The translations under genes and the position numbers were made by a program. DNA of 64,000 bases, taken from contig JANCRA010000164.1 of the NCBI GenBank assembly GCA_024362935.1, positions 434,001-498,000 of the forward strand, given 5' to 3'. Of this stretch, positions 31,200 to 42,759 are shown in pieces (position 1 is the first letter of the stretch; the number at the start of each line of letters is the position of its first letter). This DNA is from Setophaga petechia (Eukaryota > Chordata > Aves > Passeriformes > Parulidae). The notes beneath the pieces were generated by a model. That model was given only the letters and a program-made list of their open reading frames with translations, searched no databases and was not told the DNA's origin.

Positions 31200-31640
31200 T
31201 CTGCTGAGTTTATTTTGTCCAGTGCCCAGGGGATGCTCAAGGGGTCTCTTTGCCTCTCACCCTGGGGAATGCTCAGGAGAAGTTTGTTGGGATTGTCTCT
31301 GTCCCTGTCACCCCAGGCCATTCCCCAGGGGGTCTCCATCATTCTCACCCAGGGAATGCCTGGGGGGTCTCCCTCCCTCTCACCCCTGTGCCAGGGGGTG
31401 CTCGGGGCAGTCTCTGTCCCTCTCAGCCCAGGGGATGCTCAGGGGTCTCTGTCCCCTCACCCTGGGGGATGCTCGGGGGTCTCCATCCCTCTGGCCTCAG
31501 GCAATGCCTGTGCAGGGCTGGGGACAAGGGGCTCTGTGTCCCTCTCACTGCTGAGGCTGCTCGGGCTCTCTGACCTTCTCACCCCTGGGGAGGCCGGGGG
31601 GGTCTCTGTCCCTCTCAGCCCTGCTGTGACCCCACCCAAA
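31200..31640 (+). repeat. Minisatellite of about 40 bp, private to the left arm
   Basis: CAGGGGATGCTCAGGGGTCTCTGTCCCTCTCACC-type units repeated about ten times with variation. The matching part of the right arm (about 33,350-33,400) passes directly from one flank to the other. Confidence 0.8.
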
Positions 31641-32295
31641 CATCATCGGGGTCACAGGGACAGAGACACCCCCAAAGCCCCAGAAGGGCTGAACCTGGGA
31701 TTTGGTTTGGGGCTGAGGATTTAGGAAGGGGCTGGAATTGGGACTAGGCTTGGAGTTGGGGCTGAGATTTGGATTAGAGCTGGGATTGGGGTAGAGGCTA
31801 GACATGGGATTGGCTTTAGGGCTGGGATTGGGATTGGGTCGGGGGCTAGATGTGTCTGGGAGGAGACTAAGAACTGTGAGTGTGTCTAAACATGGAGTGA
31901 GATTGAGACCAGGATGAGCGTCAGGTTTGGGACTGCACTCACCTAGAGCAGGACAGGGGGGATGTCACTGCAGGATGTCCCTGACATCGTCCCAGCCCTC
32001 CTCAGGCACCTCCAAACATGGGGAGCAGCTGGGGGCTCCAAGATCCAGGTGCTCCCACGCTGCCCCTCAATACCAGTTGAGCATTCCCTGAGGGCAGCCC
32101 TGAATGTGACCCTTGGGGCTCTGGGATCAGTCCTCACATGCCTGTGGAAGCAGCTGTAGACAGGATGAGAGACTTTCCCCCCTCTTCCCTGTGGAAGGTG
32201 AAACCCAGCTACCCTTTTCTTCTGGTGCCTCCTCTTCTCCTCAGCTGAGGATGTCAAACTCCCTGGGAGCAACAAAATCCCCATCCCCTGTTTCC
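31641..32295. repeat. Inner end of palindrome II, left arm
   Basis: Pairs with 32,805-33,395 in reverse. A recognisable step is AAAATCCCCATCCCCTGTTTCC (about 32,275) against its reverse complement near 32,810. Includes a run of GGGCTGGGATTGGGATTGGG-like sequence at 31,710-31,840 that is shorter on the other side. No gene recognised. Confidence 0.7.
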
Positions 32296-32804
32296 TTGTG
32301 GCTGCAGCCTGGAACATCCACACAGAGTGAAGAACTTTCTGACATCCCTGCTGAATGACACTGACAAGAATTTTGTGAGAATGGGAAGAAATTGTATTTT
32401 GATAAGAAATAAAAGGTGCAAAAATATTTCTTTCTGTCATATTCCTTTTCAGTCAGTTCTGGTCTGTTTTCAGAGTGCCACCTTCTCAGCTGATTGTGTT
32501 TGTGCCCTCCTTTCTCTCCTGCCTCTCTTTCCCTGCTCCGTTTCTCTCTCAGTGTCTCCTTTGACCCAGGGCAGCTCACACCAAAGACCCTGCCCTGATT
32601 TAATTCCCAGTGCAGGAGCTACAACAACCACGGGTGAAGTTATGAAGGCTGAAATGTCACTGTAAGATCTTACTCCACTTGGCTTTTGACTCCTACTTTA
32701 GAGCTTTGCTTTCCAGGACAGGAACATCTTTTCCTGGCTGGGAACTGGAATTCCACCCCCTGGGAGTGTGTGCCATGTATCCCAGAGGGTCATCCCCATG
32801 GTTT
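32296..32804. other. Unpaired spacer at the centre of palindrome II
   Basis: About 0.5 kb with no inverted counterpart. No gene, RNA or repeat recognised. The left half is AT-moderate and includes AATAAAAGG near 32,406. Confidence 0.6.
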
Positions 32805-33395
32805 CCAGGAAACGGGGAATGGGGATTTTCCTGCTTCTGATGAGTTTTACATCCTTGCTTAAGCAGTGGAGAAGGCACCAGAAGAAAAGGGCAACTGGGC
32901 TTCATCCTTCTGCAGGAAAGAGTGGGGGAAGTCTCTCATCCTGTCCGCAGCTGCTCCCACAGGGATGTGAGGGCTGATCCCAGAGCCCCAAGGGTCACAG
33001 TCAGGGTTGCCCTCAGGGAATGCTCACCTGGTATTGAGGGGCAGTGTGGGAGCACCTGGATCTTGGAGCACCCAGCTGCTCCCCATGGTTGGAGGTGCCT
33101 TAGGAGGGCTGGGATGATGCCAGGGACAGCCTGCATTGACATCCCCCCTGTCCTGCTCTGGGTGAGCTCAGTCAAAAACCTGACCCTGATCCTGGCTTCA
33201 ATCTCACTCCATGTTTAGACACACTCACAATTCTGTATTTAATCCCATCCCAGTGCCAGACGCATCTAGCCCCAGACCCAATCCCAACCCCTTCCTAAAT
33301 CCTTAGCCTCAAACCAAATCCCAGGTTCAGCCATTCTGGGGATTTGGGGGTATCTCTGTCCCTCTGAACCTGATGACGTTTGGGTTCCAAGTTTC
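32805..33395. repeat. Inner end of palindrome II, right arm
   Basis: Reverse-complement partner of 31,641-32,295, without the minisatellite. Frames in it mirror those of the left arm. Confidence 0.7.
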
Positions 33396-33940
33396 ATCCG
33401 TTCCTGCATACCTCCAGCGCAGTTGCCAGCAGGTTCCAATAAAAGAAAAGTGGAAACTTGGCCCAATGTAGATTATTAAAAGGAAGGAAAAGGTCTGCGC
33501 AGCTGACACAAAGATGACAGGGACAAAGAGAAAAATGATTCTCATATTTGGCAAATCCTCCAAGCCTGGGAATACGGGAGGTATTTGGAAATTTAACTAC
33601 TGGAGCTGGGCTTCTTGTGGGACTTTCAACAGCTGTGTGTTCCTCACCATGGAGTGAAGAAACCTTGTCAGTGTCGCTGGTATCATTTGCTCCCTTTCCT
33701 CCTGTGATTTTAACAAAGTTTTCAAGGAAGGACAACAAAATATTTTCTTTACACTGGCCACAACAACAACCATTTTCCTTGCTATTTCTCCCATAAGTAG
33801 CTCAGAGGAGGCTGCATCAAAGTTTCCCAGAGTTCCTCCAAGAGAACCACCACCGCCTCAGAAAAGGGAACCATGCTGTTGTCAAAGACACTTGGGGTCA
33901 GAGAACAGTGCCCTGAAATCACTGCGTCAAAATAATTTTG
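33395..33940 (-). pseudogene. Broken copy of the small unrecognised ORF, right arm
   Basis: Inverted partner of 30,537-31,060. The SFLENFVKITGGKGAN stretch is preserved, but a one-base deletion about 20 bases upstream of it puts it in a different frame from the preceding helix. Confidence 0.4.
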
Positions 33941-33954
33941 TAATTTGGTTAAGA

Positions 33955-34440
33955 ATATTATTAGAGAGATGCCTCTGCCCCAGTTAAGGTGTTACATGAG
34001 ACCAAATCCAAAGTGGATTTTATTGAACAGTAAATGTGAGGTAGAGAGAGAGGTGGAAAGAAAGAGAAAAGCAGGTGACAGTAAGGGAGTGACAGGGACA
34101 GAGACCACCCCTGGGACAGAGCAAGTGTGACATTGTCCCCTGTGTGTGTGGCCTTCCCAGGATGGGGGTTTTACACCTGAGCCAGTTTGGGTAAGGGGGG
34201 TGGTGTTCACCCCCTGAGCAGGGATTACCCCACTGTTTCAGGCTGCAATGGAAGATGGAACCAAATGCATGTTTTCAATCCCCATCTTCATCAACTGCTA
34301 TAAACAGGTGGGGCAGTGTTCTTTATCTCTTCCATGACTCAGCCCTGATAACGCCCTCCAGGGGAGATATCTTCTGTCAATGGGCCATTGAGTGTCACTG
34401 CAGGACTGATCAAATTCCATCATCCCATTGTGGGATGCTC
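33955..34440 (-). mobile_element. LTR-like segment, right arm
   Basis: Inverted partner of 30,011-30,501, with TTTATTGAACAG (AATAAA on minus) at about 34,018. Confidence 0.45.
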
Positions 34441-34795
34441 CGGCCAGGGGGAGGATCCAAGCATTCCTACCTGGATATAAGCTGAGGCTTTCAACACCAG
34501 GAGCACCTTGCCTACTGGATTCCCAGAGGACAAGAGCTCCATAACCACCACTGGACCTCCAAAAGAAGACCAGACCCTTCTACAGGATCACTGCTTGGAC
34601 AGAATCACGTTCATCACTCCAACAGGACTTCAGCCACCATTTAATGGGACTGCTGCCACCACCCTGACCAACAGGGTGTCAGGTTATATCCTGACTGTGT
34701 CAGTTTAAGGCAGTGTTTCTGTATCATTGCCTTGATCTTAATTTTCTTATTAAATTGTAATTCTGACTTAGACTCTCCCCCAGGTTTGCCTTCAA
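34441..34795 (+). mobile_element. ERVL-type LTR fragment upstream of ZNF2
   Basis: Carries GGATATAAGCTGAGG (TATA-like, about 34,472), AACAGGACTTCAGCCACC, CAACAGGGTGTCAGG and a final TATTAAATTG. A splice-acceptor-like TTTTCTTCCCAG ends at about 34,840, right after it and just before the ZNF2 start codon. Confidence 0.6.
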
Positions 34796-34871
34796 ACCAG
34801 AACAAAAGACAATGTGCGCACCCTTTGTTTTCTTCCCAGAACTGGATTTCCCATTCCCAAATATTGATTGG

Positions 34872-35948
34872 ATGGAGGAGGAGGCTGCAAGGAAGAGGAA
34901 GGAGCCCAGGGATACCCAGGTAGGTGAGGAGGAAGTCAGTGCCCCTTTCCCCCTCTCTCCTGCTCCATCTCCCAGTCCAGCGCTGCCCCCGGCTGCAGGA
35001 TCACCCCTCTGCAAATGCCATCCTGCCGGGGATGCACTGGGGGGATCTCCTTCTCCTTCCCTCTGGCACGGAGAGAAATCCCATCCTCTCCTTGTCCTCC
35101 CAACCCCAGAAAAGGAGCTGAGGATGGAGAGCAGGGAGGACAAATCTCCAGGGCAGAACCTCATGGAAGAGGCCATTGTGAGTGACTCTACAATGCAGAT
35201 TTCCAATGGGGAGGAAAATCCCCAGAGATCCTGCAGGAGGATGGGCTCCAAAGCCAGCCAAGGGTGCTCTGAGGAGGAAAGACCCACCCAGAGCCAGGAA
35301 GGTGGACAGACCTTCCGCCAGAGCTCACAGTTGGTGGTCTCTGAGCAGCTTCATGATGGGGAGAAGCCCTACAAGTGCTTGGAGTGTGGGAAGAGCTTCA
35401 GGCAGAGCAGCACCCTGATCCGCCACCAGATGATCCACTCTGGAGAATGGCCCTACTTGTGTGGAGAGTGTGGGAAGGGCTTCAGCTGCAGCTCTGCCCT
35501 CATCACTCACCAATGCATCCACACTGGGGAGAGGCCCTACGAGTGTCCCCAGTGTCAGAAGAGGTTTCGGACCAGCTCCAATCTCCTCCAGCACCAGCGG
35601 ATGCACACTGAGGAGAGGCCCTTCCACTGCCCTGAGTGTAGGAAGGGCTTCAAGCACAACTCCCACCTCATCAGGCACCAACACATCCACACTGGGGAGA
35701 GGCCCTATGAGTGCACCCAGTGTGGGAAGAGGTTTCAGACCAGCTCCCATCTCCTCACGCACCAGCGCATTCACACGGAGGGGAGGCCCTTCCGCTGCCC
35801 TAACTGCAAGAAGGGCTTCAAGCACAACTCCACTCTTGTCACCCACCTGCGCATCCACACTGGGGAGAGGCCCTACAAGTGTCCCCAGTGTGGGAAGAGC
35901 TTCACCAGCAGCTCTCACTTGACCAGACACCAACGGAGCCACTGGTAA
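34872..35948 (+). CDS. C2H2 zinc-finger protein (ZNF2), seven fingers
   Basis: Two coding exons: 34,872-34,923 ([17 protein letters not shown], ends phase 1 before GTGAGG) and 35,110-35,948 (after a CCCAACCCCAG acceptor), giving 296 residues. I start at the MEEEAA methionine because it is the usual start of this passerine family and lies just after an acceptor-like site; an in-frame Met at 34,812 is upstream of that site. An acidic leader is followed by seven tandem C2H2 fingers, from [21 protein letters not shown] to [21 protein letters not shown]. Linkers are SGEWP, TGERP, TEERP and TEGRP. No KRAB or SCAN domain. It is the intact inverted partner of ZNF1. The intron (186 nt) is open and in frame, so intron retention would still give protein. 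Probably a nuclear DNA-binding regulator; target unknown. Confidence 0.92.
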   Translation: MEEEAARKRKEPRDTQVGEEEVSAPFPLSPAPSPSPALPPAAGSPLCKCHPAGDALGGSPSPSLWHGEKSHPLLVLPTPEKELRMESREDKSPGQNLMEEAIVSDSTMQISNGEENPQRSCRRMGSKASQGCSEEERPTQSQEGGQTFRQSSQLVVSEQLHDGEKPYKCLECGKSFRQSSTLIRHQMIHSGEWPYLCGECGKGFSCSSALITHQCIHTGERPYECPQCQKRFRTSSNLLQHQRMHTEERPFHCPECRKGFKHNSHLIRHQHIHTGERPYECTQCGKRFQTSSHLLTHQRIHTEGRPFRCPNCKKGFKHNSTLVTHLRIHTGERPYKCPQCGKSFTSSSHLTRHQRSHW

Positions 35949-36378
35949 GGGAAGCCCTGCCAATGCCCCAAGTGCAGGAGGATTTTTGTGCACTGGCCCA
36001 ACTTCATCCATTATTGGAGGATCCACATTGGGAAGACAACTGGTGATCCATGCTCCCTGTGATCCATGCTGGGAAGACATCTGTCTCTTTTCTTGCCCCT
36101 GCCAATGACCTGATGTGGGATTGGATAAAATGAGGGTCTGGCCATGGCCCCTTCATTACATTCACTCCCACCATAGGTCATTGCCAGGGGCAGGAAAGGG
36201 ACTCTGTCTCTCTCTCTCTCTCCCTGAGGAGAAGGGTGTCCTTTTTCAGGCAGGGGATATTGTGGACAGGCAGACCCAGTGAGTTGTGTTGTAGTTTTCC
36301 CTGTAAACAGTGTTATTCACCCCTTCTGTTCTCAATATTGTTTTTGTTCCATTTATTCTTTATCTTGTTGCTGTTCCC

Positions 36379-36384
36379 AATAAA
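36379..36384 (+). terminator. Poly(A) signal of ZNF2
   Basis: AATAAA about 430 bases after the ZNF2 stop codon, mirrored for ZNF1 at 28,086-28,091. Confidence 0.55.
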
Positions 36385-36539
36385 TTGTTCTTATCCCAGC
36401 CCAGGATCTTTGCCTTTTGTTCTTTCCATGGGAGGCGAGAGGGCAGCGAGGGCAGCGCGGCTTTAGCAGGAGCAGGAAATTGGGGAATCCCATTCCTGAA
36501 CCCCGGCCCGTGGAAACCGAGCATCCCAGCTGGTCCCAG

Positions 36540-36895
36540 CTCTGGTGGCCATGAAAACAGCCTTGGGAGCGGGTCCCTGGCTGGGGCTGTGGGAACCTCT
36601 TCCCTCTGGTGCCCAGGGACAGGAGGGGAGGGAACGGCTGCAGCTGAGTCGGGGCAGGCTCAGGTTGGATGTCAGGAAAAGGTTTTTGCCCAGAGGCTGC
36701 TGGGGCCCTGCCCAGGCTCCCCAGGGAAGGCTCCCAGCTCCAGGGCTCTCTGAGCTCCAGCAGCGTTTGGACAGCGCTGCCAGGCCCAGGCTGGCATTGT
36801 TGGGGTGTCCTGTGCAGGGCCAGCAGTTGGACTGGAGGATCCTGATGGGTCCCTCCCAGCTCAGCCAATTCTGTGGTTCTGGGATCCCATGAGCC
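36540..36895 (-). mobile_element. CR1-like fragment, right arm, uninterrupted
   Basis: Reverse-complement partner of 27,050-27,265 plus 27,789-27,930 with no LTR between. Ends in GGTTCTGGGATCCCATGAG near 36,890. Confidence 0.72.
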
Positions 36896-37055
36896 TGGGG
36901 ATGGGGCTGCCAATGGTTGCCATGGCAACGGGCTCTGGCTGCAGGTCTGAGCTGGTGTCCATGGCAACCACCCCTGGGATGGGGTCTCCATGGAGCTGCC
37001 ATGGAAACTGACCATAGCAACAGGGGCTGGTGATGGTTGCCTGCTAAGGATCAGA
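36896..37055 (-). repeat. GTTGCCATGGCAAC-type repeat, right arm
   Basis: Shorter partner of 26,775-27,050. The perfect GTTGCCATGGCAAC lies at 36,916-36,929. The array has fewer 47-bp units here than in the left arm. Confidence 0.78.
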
Positions 37056-37059
37056 TTTG

Positions 37060-37372
37060 TCACAGGCCCTCAGAGGGGTTCCATGGGGACTTTCCAAGAG
37101 TCTCCAGGCTTTTCCAGAGCTGGAATGTCACAGGCAGAGGCAGGAGCTCCATGGAGACCTCCCAGGGCTTTCTGGGGATGGTAAAGAGCCCTGTGGTCAG
37201 AGGCAGTCACAGCCATTCCATGGTGACATCCCAGGGCACCTTGGGCTGCAAAGGCACCGATCTGTCACAGGCACCCACGGGGGCTCCACGGTGACATCCC
37301 AGGAGTCCCCAGGCTGCCACAGAGCCTGGATGCCCCAGACACTCACAGGGGTTCCTGTCATGGGCACAGTGG
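37060..37372 (-). repeat. 75-bp tandem repeat, right arm
   Basis: Four units, reverse complement of 26,464-26,770. Confidence 0.75.
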
Positions 37373-37680
37373 GTGCTTCAGACAAAGTTTATTAGAGGAG
37401 CTGCTGTTGGGTCACATGGTGCAGGAAAGATTGCCAACAGCCGCCACAGATCCCCAAATGTCACCGTTGTATCAGACATGACACAGACTCAGATCAGAAG
37501 GCTAAGGGCTAAAAGCCTTCCATTTATTCAAATCTCTTCTTTTATATCTTGGTTTTCTACAAGTGGACTTCATTGGTCATTTAATCAACACATTTCACAT
37601 GATTGACCCATTAAGACAACACCCTTCAGTAAACAACTTTATGGAAAAGAGCCAGCTTAATACAAACATTGTCGGGTCAC
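37362..37680 (-). mobile_element. Solo LTR-like element, right arm
   Basis: Partner of 26,147-26,463, with AATAAA on minus at 37,388-37,393 and a TATA-like TTTATATC on plus near 37,541. Confidence 0.55.
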
Positions 37681-38430
37681 CAGTTATTGATGTTTGTTTT
37701 ATGCTGGGCTTTTCTGGGGGGTTCCTAGATGGGGGAAACCCTCCAATAGCAGTTCTGTGCCAGGTAAAAGGAGATGCATGGGACTTTTTCAGTCTTCAGC
37801 TTCTTGTTTATTGTTATCTTATCTAAAGTTTGGCATTGCTGTCCACACCAGGCTCAGCATGCTGGAAAAACACCACAAAACGGCCCCAAAATGTACAGTT
37901 TTAAGGTCTTTAAAAGTTTTCTCAACCAATTAACTCTTAAAATGCACATTATTTCTACTTATCTACCAATAACTCATCCCTTGACTGTCCACATAACCTC
38001 TGCACTTTGTTTTCCTTGACCAATCACCCTGTGGCACCAACACTGCAGAAAATGGAGTACATGAAGAAGAAGACAGGGATTACATTCAAATTCCTCCATC
38101 TTGCTTCCTATCTACACCATACTAAAAATTCCAAAACCTAAATTTCTCACCCAAGTGACACACTATACTATTCTCTATTATCTATTTTACACTTCAGTGA
38201 ATTCTAATCTATTGCAAAGTTTTGTAAGTCCTCTTCTAGGGCGAAGGTTAAAGGCAGCGTTTCTCTGGGAGTCAGACTCCATAGAGCAGACAGAGAAATA
38301 TTCCCTGTATCCTCAATTCCCACACATTCAACATAAAAACCTTTAACTTTAAAGATTTTAAGTTTCCCCAAAATGTTACGGGTAAATAGGATTAGCAGGA
38401 GAAGAAACAGAGAACAACAGAAAGACAGAA
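37681..38430. other. Non-coding arm sequence, right
   Basis: Pairs with about 25,500-26,146. No gene recognised. Confidence 0.5.
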
Positions 38431-38800
38431 GATCTATAGAAAGACACACACATGGGTACCAACAGCTCAGGTTCCAGCATCAGTAACAGAGGAACCCCAG
38501 GAGAAGGCAGGATCCAGACCCTGGGCTGGCCTCGTGCTCTGGCTTTTAACCCCCTGGGCCTTCATGGGCCCGCCCCTGGGGTGGGACTGCCAGTTGCTTG
38601 TCCAAGCAGAGCCAGGGTAGCACAAGCTGCTGGTGTGTGATTGATTGATTGATTGACAGCTGGGCAAATTTGAGCTGGGTTGACAATCGCACACACCCCG
38701 TGACCCCCCATTGTGTGATTGACAGCTCTGCCAGGCCAGGGCTGGGGGCGGGGCTCTGTCCAAACCAAGGCCTGACCCGGCCCTGGCCCCACACGGGCAT
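38430..38800 (-). promoter_or_regulatory. Promoter-like segment, right arm
   Basis: Inverted partner of 25,190-25,500, with the GC box (CCCCGCCCC/CCCGCCCC near 38,570), a TTTTAACC TATA-like step (about 38,545) and CCAAT-type sequence. A short (TTGA)n run lies at 38,638-38,656. No transcript start can be assigned. Confidence 0.38.
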
Positions 38801-38839
38801 TCCGAGCATCCCAAGGTGTCTCGGGACATCGATCTCATC

Positions 38840-40900
38840 CAGCCTCTGACAGCGACCACGGTGACACTACAGAACCTCATGGAGCCATGGGTCAGTTGTG
38901 ACAATGGAGATCCAAGGAAACTATGGTGAGACGTGGAATCCAGGAATCATGGAATCAAGGAGACCATTGTGCAAATCATGGGCCCTATGAAAGCAATGAT
39001 CAATGATCAAACTGTGGTTTGATTGTGATTGATTTAAAATAGAAAGAAGGAGCCATTGTTTCACAGCAGGGCTGCGTGGGGCCAATGGACCCTTGTGACT
39101 CTGTTGGGGCTCATGAAACCAAGAAGCCATTGTGACATTGCCAGACCTCATGGAATCAAGGAGACCATTGTGACAGTGTTAGGACCCATGAAGTCGATGG
39201 AACATGGAACAGGTCTGCCTGGTTTGGCCTGCTGGGGGCTGTCTGACAGGTCCCACTGAATTTGGCATGTTGAAGGCAACTTCCCATCTGACCATGACAC
39301 ACTGGGGCTCTGTGCTTTTATTCCTGTGGGAAAGAACTGTCTTTCTTGTCTAGGCACCCATGGCCAAAATTGGGATTCCACCTCTAAAATTCTCTATATC
39401 CAAGGGTTACTCCCAGGTAAAATCTGCCCGTACAGTCAAGTCTGGCTAGACTTGGCCTCTGGTGACTGCCTCTCATCTGCCCCTGCACCACTGGGGCTCA
39501 CTTGTTTCCTAACTATGGAGAGCACTGTGACACTGCAGGGTGTAATAGAACCAATGGACCATAGTGGAGCCTGTTACACTGTAGGAGCTTGTGGAACCAA
39601 GGGGAACATTGTGACCCTGCAGGGTACCATGGATCCAAGGGGCCATTGTGACACTGTGGGGCCTCGTGGAACCAAGAACATCTTTGTGGCTCTGTTGGGC
39701 CACATGGTCCCAAGGGGCCAGTGTGAAGCAGCAGGGCTTTGTGGAACCAAGAGGCCATTACTGCTTTTCAGGGCCTTGTGGAGCCAAAGGGCCGTTGTGA
39801 TCCTGTGGGGCACCGTGGATCCATGGAGAGCATTGTGGCATTGCAAGGCCCCATGGAACCATGGAGATCATTGTGACACTGGGGGGCCCCATGGAACCAA
39901 AGGAACATTGTGACCCTGCAGGGTCTCATGGAAGGAAGGGGCCATTGTGACACTATGGGAACTTGTGGAAAGAAGGGAATAATTGTTGCACTACTGGGCA
40001 CCAACGGAACCAAGTGGCCATTGGACAGAGTGAGGCTTCATGGAACCCAAAGATCATGAGGACACTGTGGGGTCTCATGGAACCATGGAGACCGTTAAGA
40101 TCCTTAAGGACTTGTGTAATCAAGGGGCCATTATGACACCAGAGGGCCTCATTGAAGCAAGAAGGCCATTGCAGCACTGCAAGGCCTCATGGAAGCAAGG
40201 AGCCATTGTGACACTGCAGGGCCCTGTGGAACCAAGGGAACGTGAAATAGGTGTGACTGCCTTGGTCTCCCAGGGATTACCTGACAGGTCTGGCTGACCT
40301 TGGAATATGGAAGGCCACTCCCATCTGCCCCTAAAACACTGGGGCTCTGGGCTTTCCTTTTCCTGGAAAAGAACTGTCCATATTTTTCAGGTATCCATGG
40401 CCAAAATTAGGATTCCACCTCCAAATTTCTGTGTATCCAAGGATTGCTGCCAGACAAAAGCTGCCAGGACAGATAGGTCTGGCTGGTCTTTGACTCCTGA
40501 GTGCATGAACTCACCTGTTTTCCAAACACTGGAAAGGGCTCTTTGCTTTGCCTTGTATGGAAAAAACCCATCCTTCTCTGGGCACAAATGTCTGAAATTA
40601 GGATTCCACATTCATAATTTCAAATATCAAGGGTTGCTCCAAGCCAACCTGCCAGGACAGACAGGTCAGGCTTGCCTTGTCCTCTGGTGGCTGCCTGTTC
40701 ATCAGCTCCTGAAACATGGGGGCTCCGTGATTTCCTTCCTATGCAGACCAATGTGACATTGGGATACTTGTGAAATGAAGGGGCCATTGTGACACTGCAG
40801 AGCACCATGGATCCAAGGGACCATTGTGACACTGTGGGGCCTCGTGGAACCAAGGACATCATTGTGGCTCTGTTGGGCTGCATGGTCCCAAGGGGCCAGT
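38840..40900 (-). repeat. 38-bp and 180-bp satellites, palindrome II right arm
   Basis: 38-bp family on the minus strand (CCATTGTGACAC on plus) at about 38,850-39,185, 39,510-40,250 and 40,745-40,900; 180-bp family between them at about 39,190-39,510 and 40,255-40,740. About twice the length of the left-arm counterpart (24,120-25,000). Confidence 0.85.
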
Positions 40901-41343
40901 GCAAAGGAGCAGTTTGAGAGTTAGCCTGGCTGTAACTCAGAGTCAGAGAGATTTTACTCCAAAAGAATTTGCGATGAGTTTCAAGCCCTGGGAATCATTT
41001 GTTTAACTTAGGGTGAGTTTGAGAGTTCCCCCATAAGCCTTTAGTGTTGTTATGCTAAGTTGTCCAAGTTCTCCTCCCCTGTTGGTTACTTGTTTCCCCT
41101 ATAGGGTTCTTGTTTTGGAGTGTTCTACCCCTCAAGTATACATGTTGCTGCTTCTCCTTTGTCTCAGGTCTTTGGATCCTGCCACTCGTACTGTTCTTGA
41201 CTTCTCCATGTTTATAATTTTTCATCCAATTATTAAAGTTCTTTTTGGTCAACCCCATTGACCCTGCTCCTTTTCATTTTCTCCACCCTCGCCCTGAAGT
41301 CAGGGAACCAGAGAAGTTGTTCGCAGCCACCCTGATTGCGACA
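40900..41343 (+). mobile_element. 5' LTR of the gag-env element, right arm
   Basis: About 444 bp from TGCAAAGG to GCGACA. The poly(A) signal is ATTAAA at 41,232-41,237 (AATAAA in the left copy). Confidence 0.72.
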
Positions 41344-41345
41344 TT

Positions 41346-41363
41346 TGGCGCCTGAACAGGGAC
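41346..41363 (+). promoter_or_regulatory. Retroviral primer-binding site (tRNA-Lys type), right arm
   Basis: TGGCGCCTGAACAGGGAC, one base (T for C at position 8) from the tRNA-Lys3 complement. The left copy has a different single change, so together they imply the unmutated site as ancestor. Confidence 0.87.
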
Positions 41364-41619
41364 CCTGACATTCAGGGCTCCCTGTGTCAGTCACATCAGC
41401 TGGGGTTAGCTGATGGATAGGCCAGCGCTTCCCGGGATTTTGGATTGTGCCAGGCCTGGCGAATTCATCGTTGCTTCAAGGGACCTTGGTCAGGATACAC
41501 AGGGACAATGAAGGTTTCACCTGCATAGGATTGCAGGTGGTTTTGGGGAAATGCAAGACATTTATTGCTCATTTTGCCACTGTGTTTTTACAATATGCAC
41601 CCAAGTTCCAAAATTGATT

Positions 41620-42725
41620 TGGGGTGTTCCGGTGGCTCTTCCCCATAAGGCAGAGAAAGAGAAAAATGGGCAGCCAGAGGTCCAAAGTAGAAAGGCGATA
41701 TATGGATGCTTTAATTCTCACTGATCATGATCAAATATCTTCAAAGAACAAATTAAAATCAATCGTGAAGTGGATCATAAAAAATTTTTCAGATGCCCTG
41801 GGCCTCACCGTCCTCCCTCCATCTTGCTCCTCCACTTCCTGCTACCACAACCTTCTCTTCCGCCCTGAATGAGCCCCCAAACTCCACCCCCACGACTGCG
41901 GGTCATGCCCCCACTTTCAATCATTCCACCTCCACCCTGGGCCATGCCTTCAGAAGGCCAGTTTGGAAATCTGCAATCCTAGATCAAGGCCCTTCCTTCC
42001 CAACACCTGACAAAATGGCAGTGCCCTTTGCCTTATCCTCCGAAAAAAATATAACCCTCATGGTCAAAGATACTAAGCCCAGCTGGCACACTATTTCTAA
42101 TCCAAATGTTTCTGTTCCAAGTTATTCTTCCTCCCCAGAAGACAGTTTGGATTCCCCAGAGCCACCTTGCCCCTCAAACCGAGAAGATCTCTAGGAAAGT
42201 ATCAGGAAAGAAGCAGTTAAGGAAGGAGACTAGCAAATAGTCTAAAAATTCCTCATTGCCCCCGGATGTTATGAAAGAAAGGGAAAGAATCCCAGCTATC
42301 AGCCATTGGTTTATGGGGAAATCAAGGATCTGTGTAGGGCAGCTAAAGACCATAGGATGGACTTACCTTGTTTTAATGGTCTAATGAGGGCCATGCTTAA
42401 AGTTCATGTCTTAACTCCCTATGATTTAAAATATATTATGTCCATGTGGTTGTCACCTACAGAATACACACAGTGGGAAGGGGGATGGAAGTGTTTACTA
42501 AATCAATTCATAGCAGACTATGTAATAATGAGGCAAGAGCAGAATTGACAATCAACCATCTAGCTGGAGAAGGACAACACAGCCTACCAGATGATCAAGC
42601 AGCAGGTATCCCCAGAGAAGTATTGGATGATATCAAAGAGATGGCTTTGAAAGCTTTAATCCAGGTATTGGATGGTAACAACCCCAGTTTGGACTACCTT
42701 GGGTGGCTGCAGCTAAAGCTTTAGG
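41620..42725 (+). pseudogene. gag remnant, right arm
   Basis: Matrix-like part at 41,624-41,872 (MGSQRSKVERRYMDALILTD), linker at 41,793-42,194 in another frame, and capsid-like parts at about 42,290-42,548 and 42,446-42,724, including YDLKYIMSMWLSPTEYTQWE and IPREVLDDIKEMALKAL. Stops and frame changes separate them. Two residues are lost after SKVER relative to the left copy. Confidence 0.75.
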
Positions 42726-42759
42726 ACAATGAGACCATCTTGGGTGCCTGTTAAGTAAG

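Noticed and set aside
34812..35948. Single-exon reading of ZNF2 as a 378-residue protein
   Set aside because: A consensus donor at 34,924 and acceptor at 35,109 bracket a 186-nt in-frame intron, matching the family's exon structure; the start at 34,812 lies before a splice acceptor.
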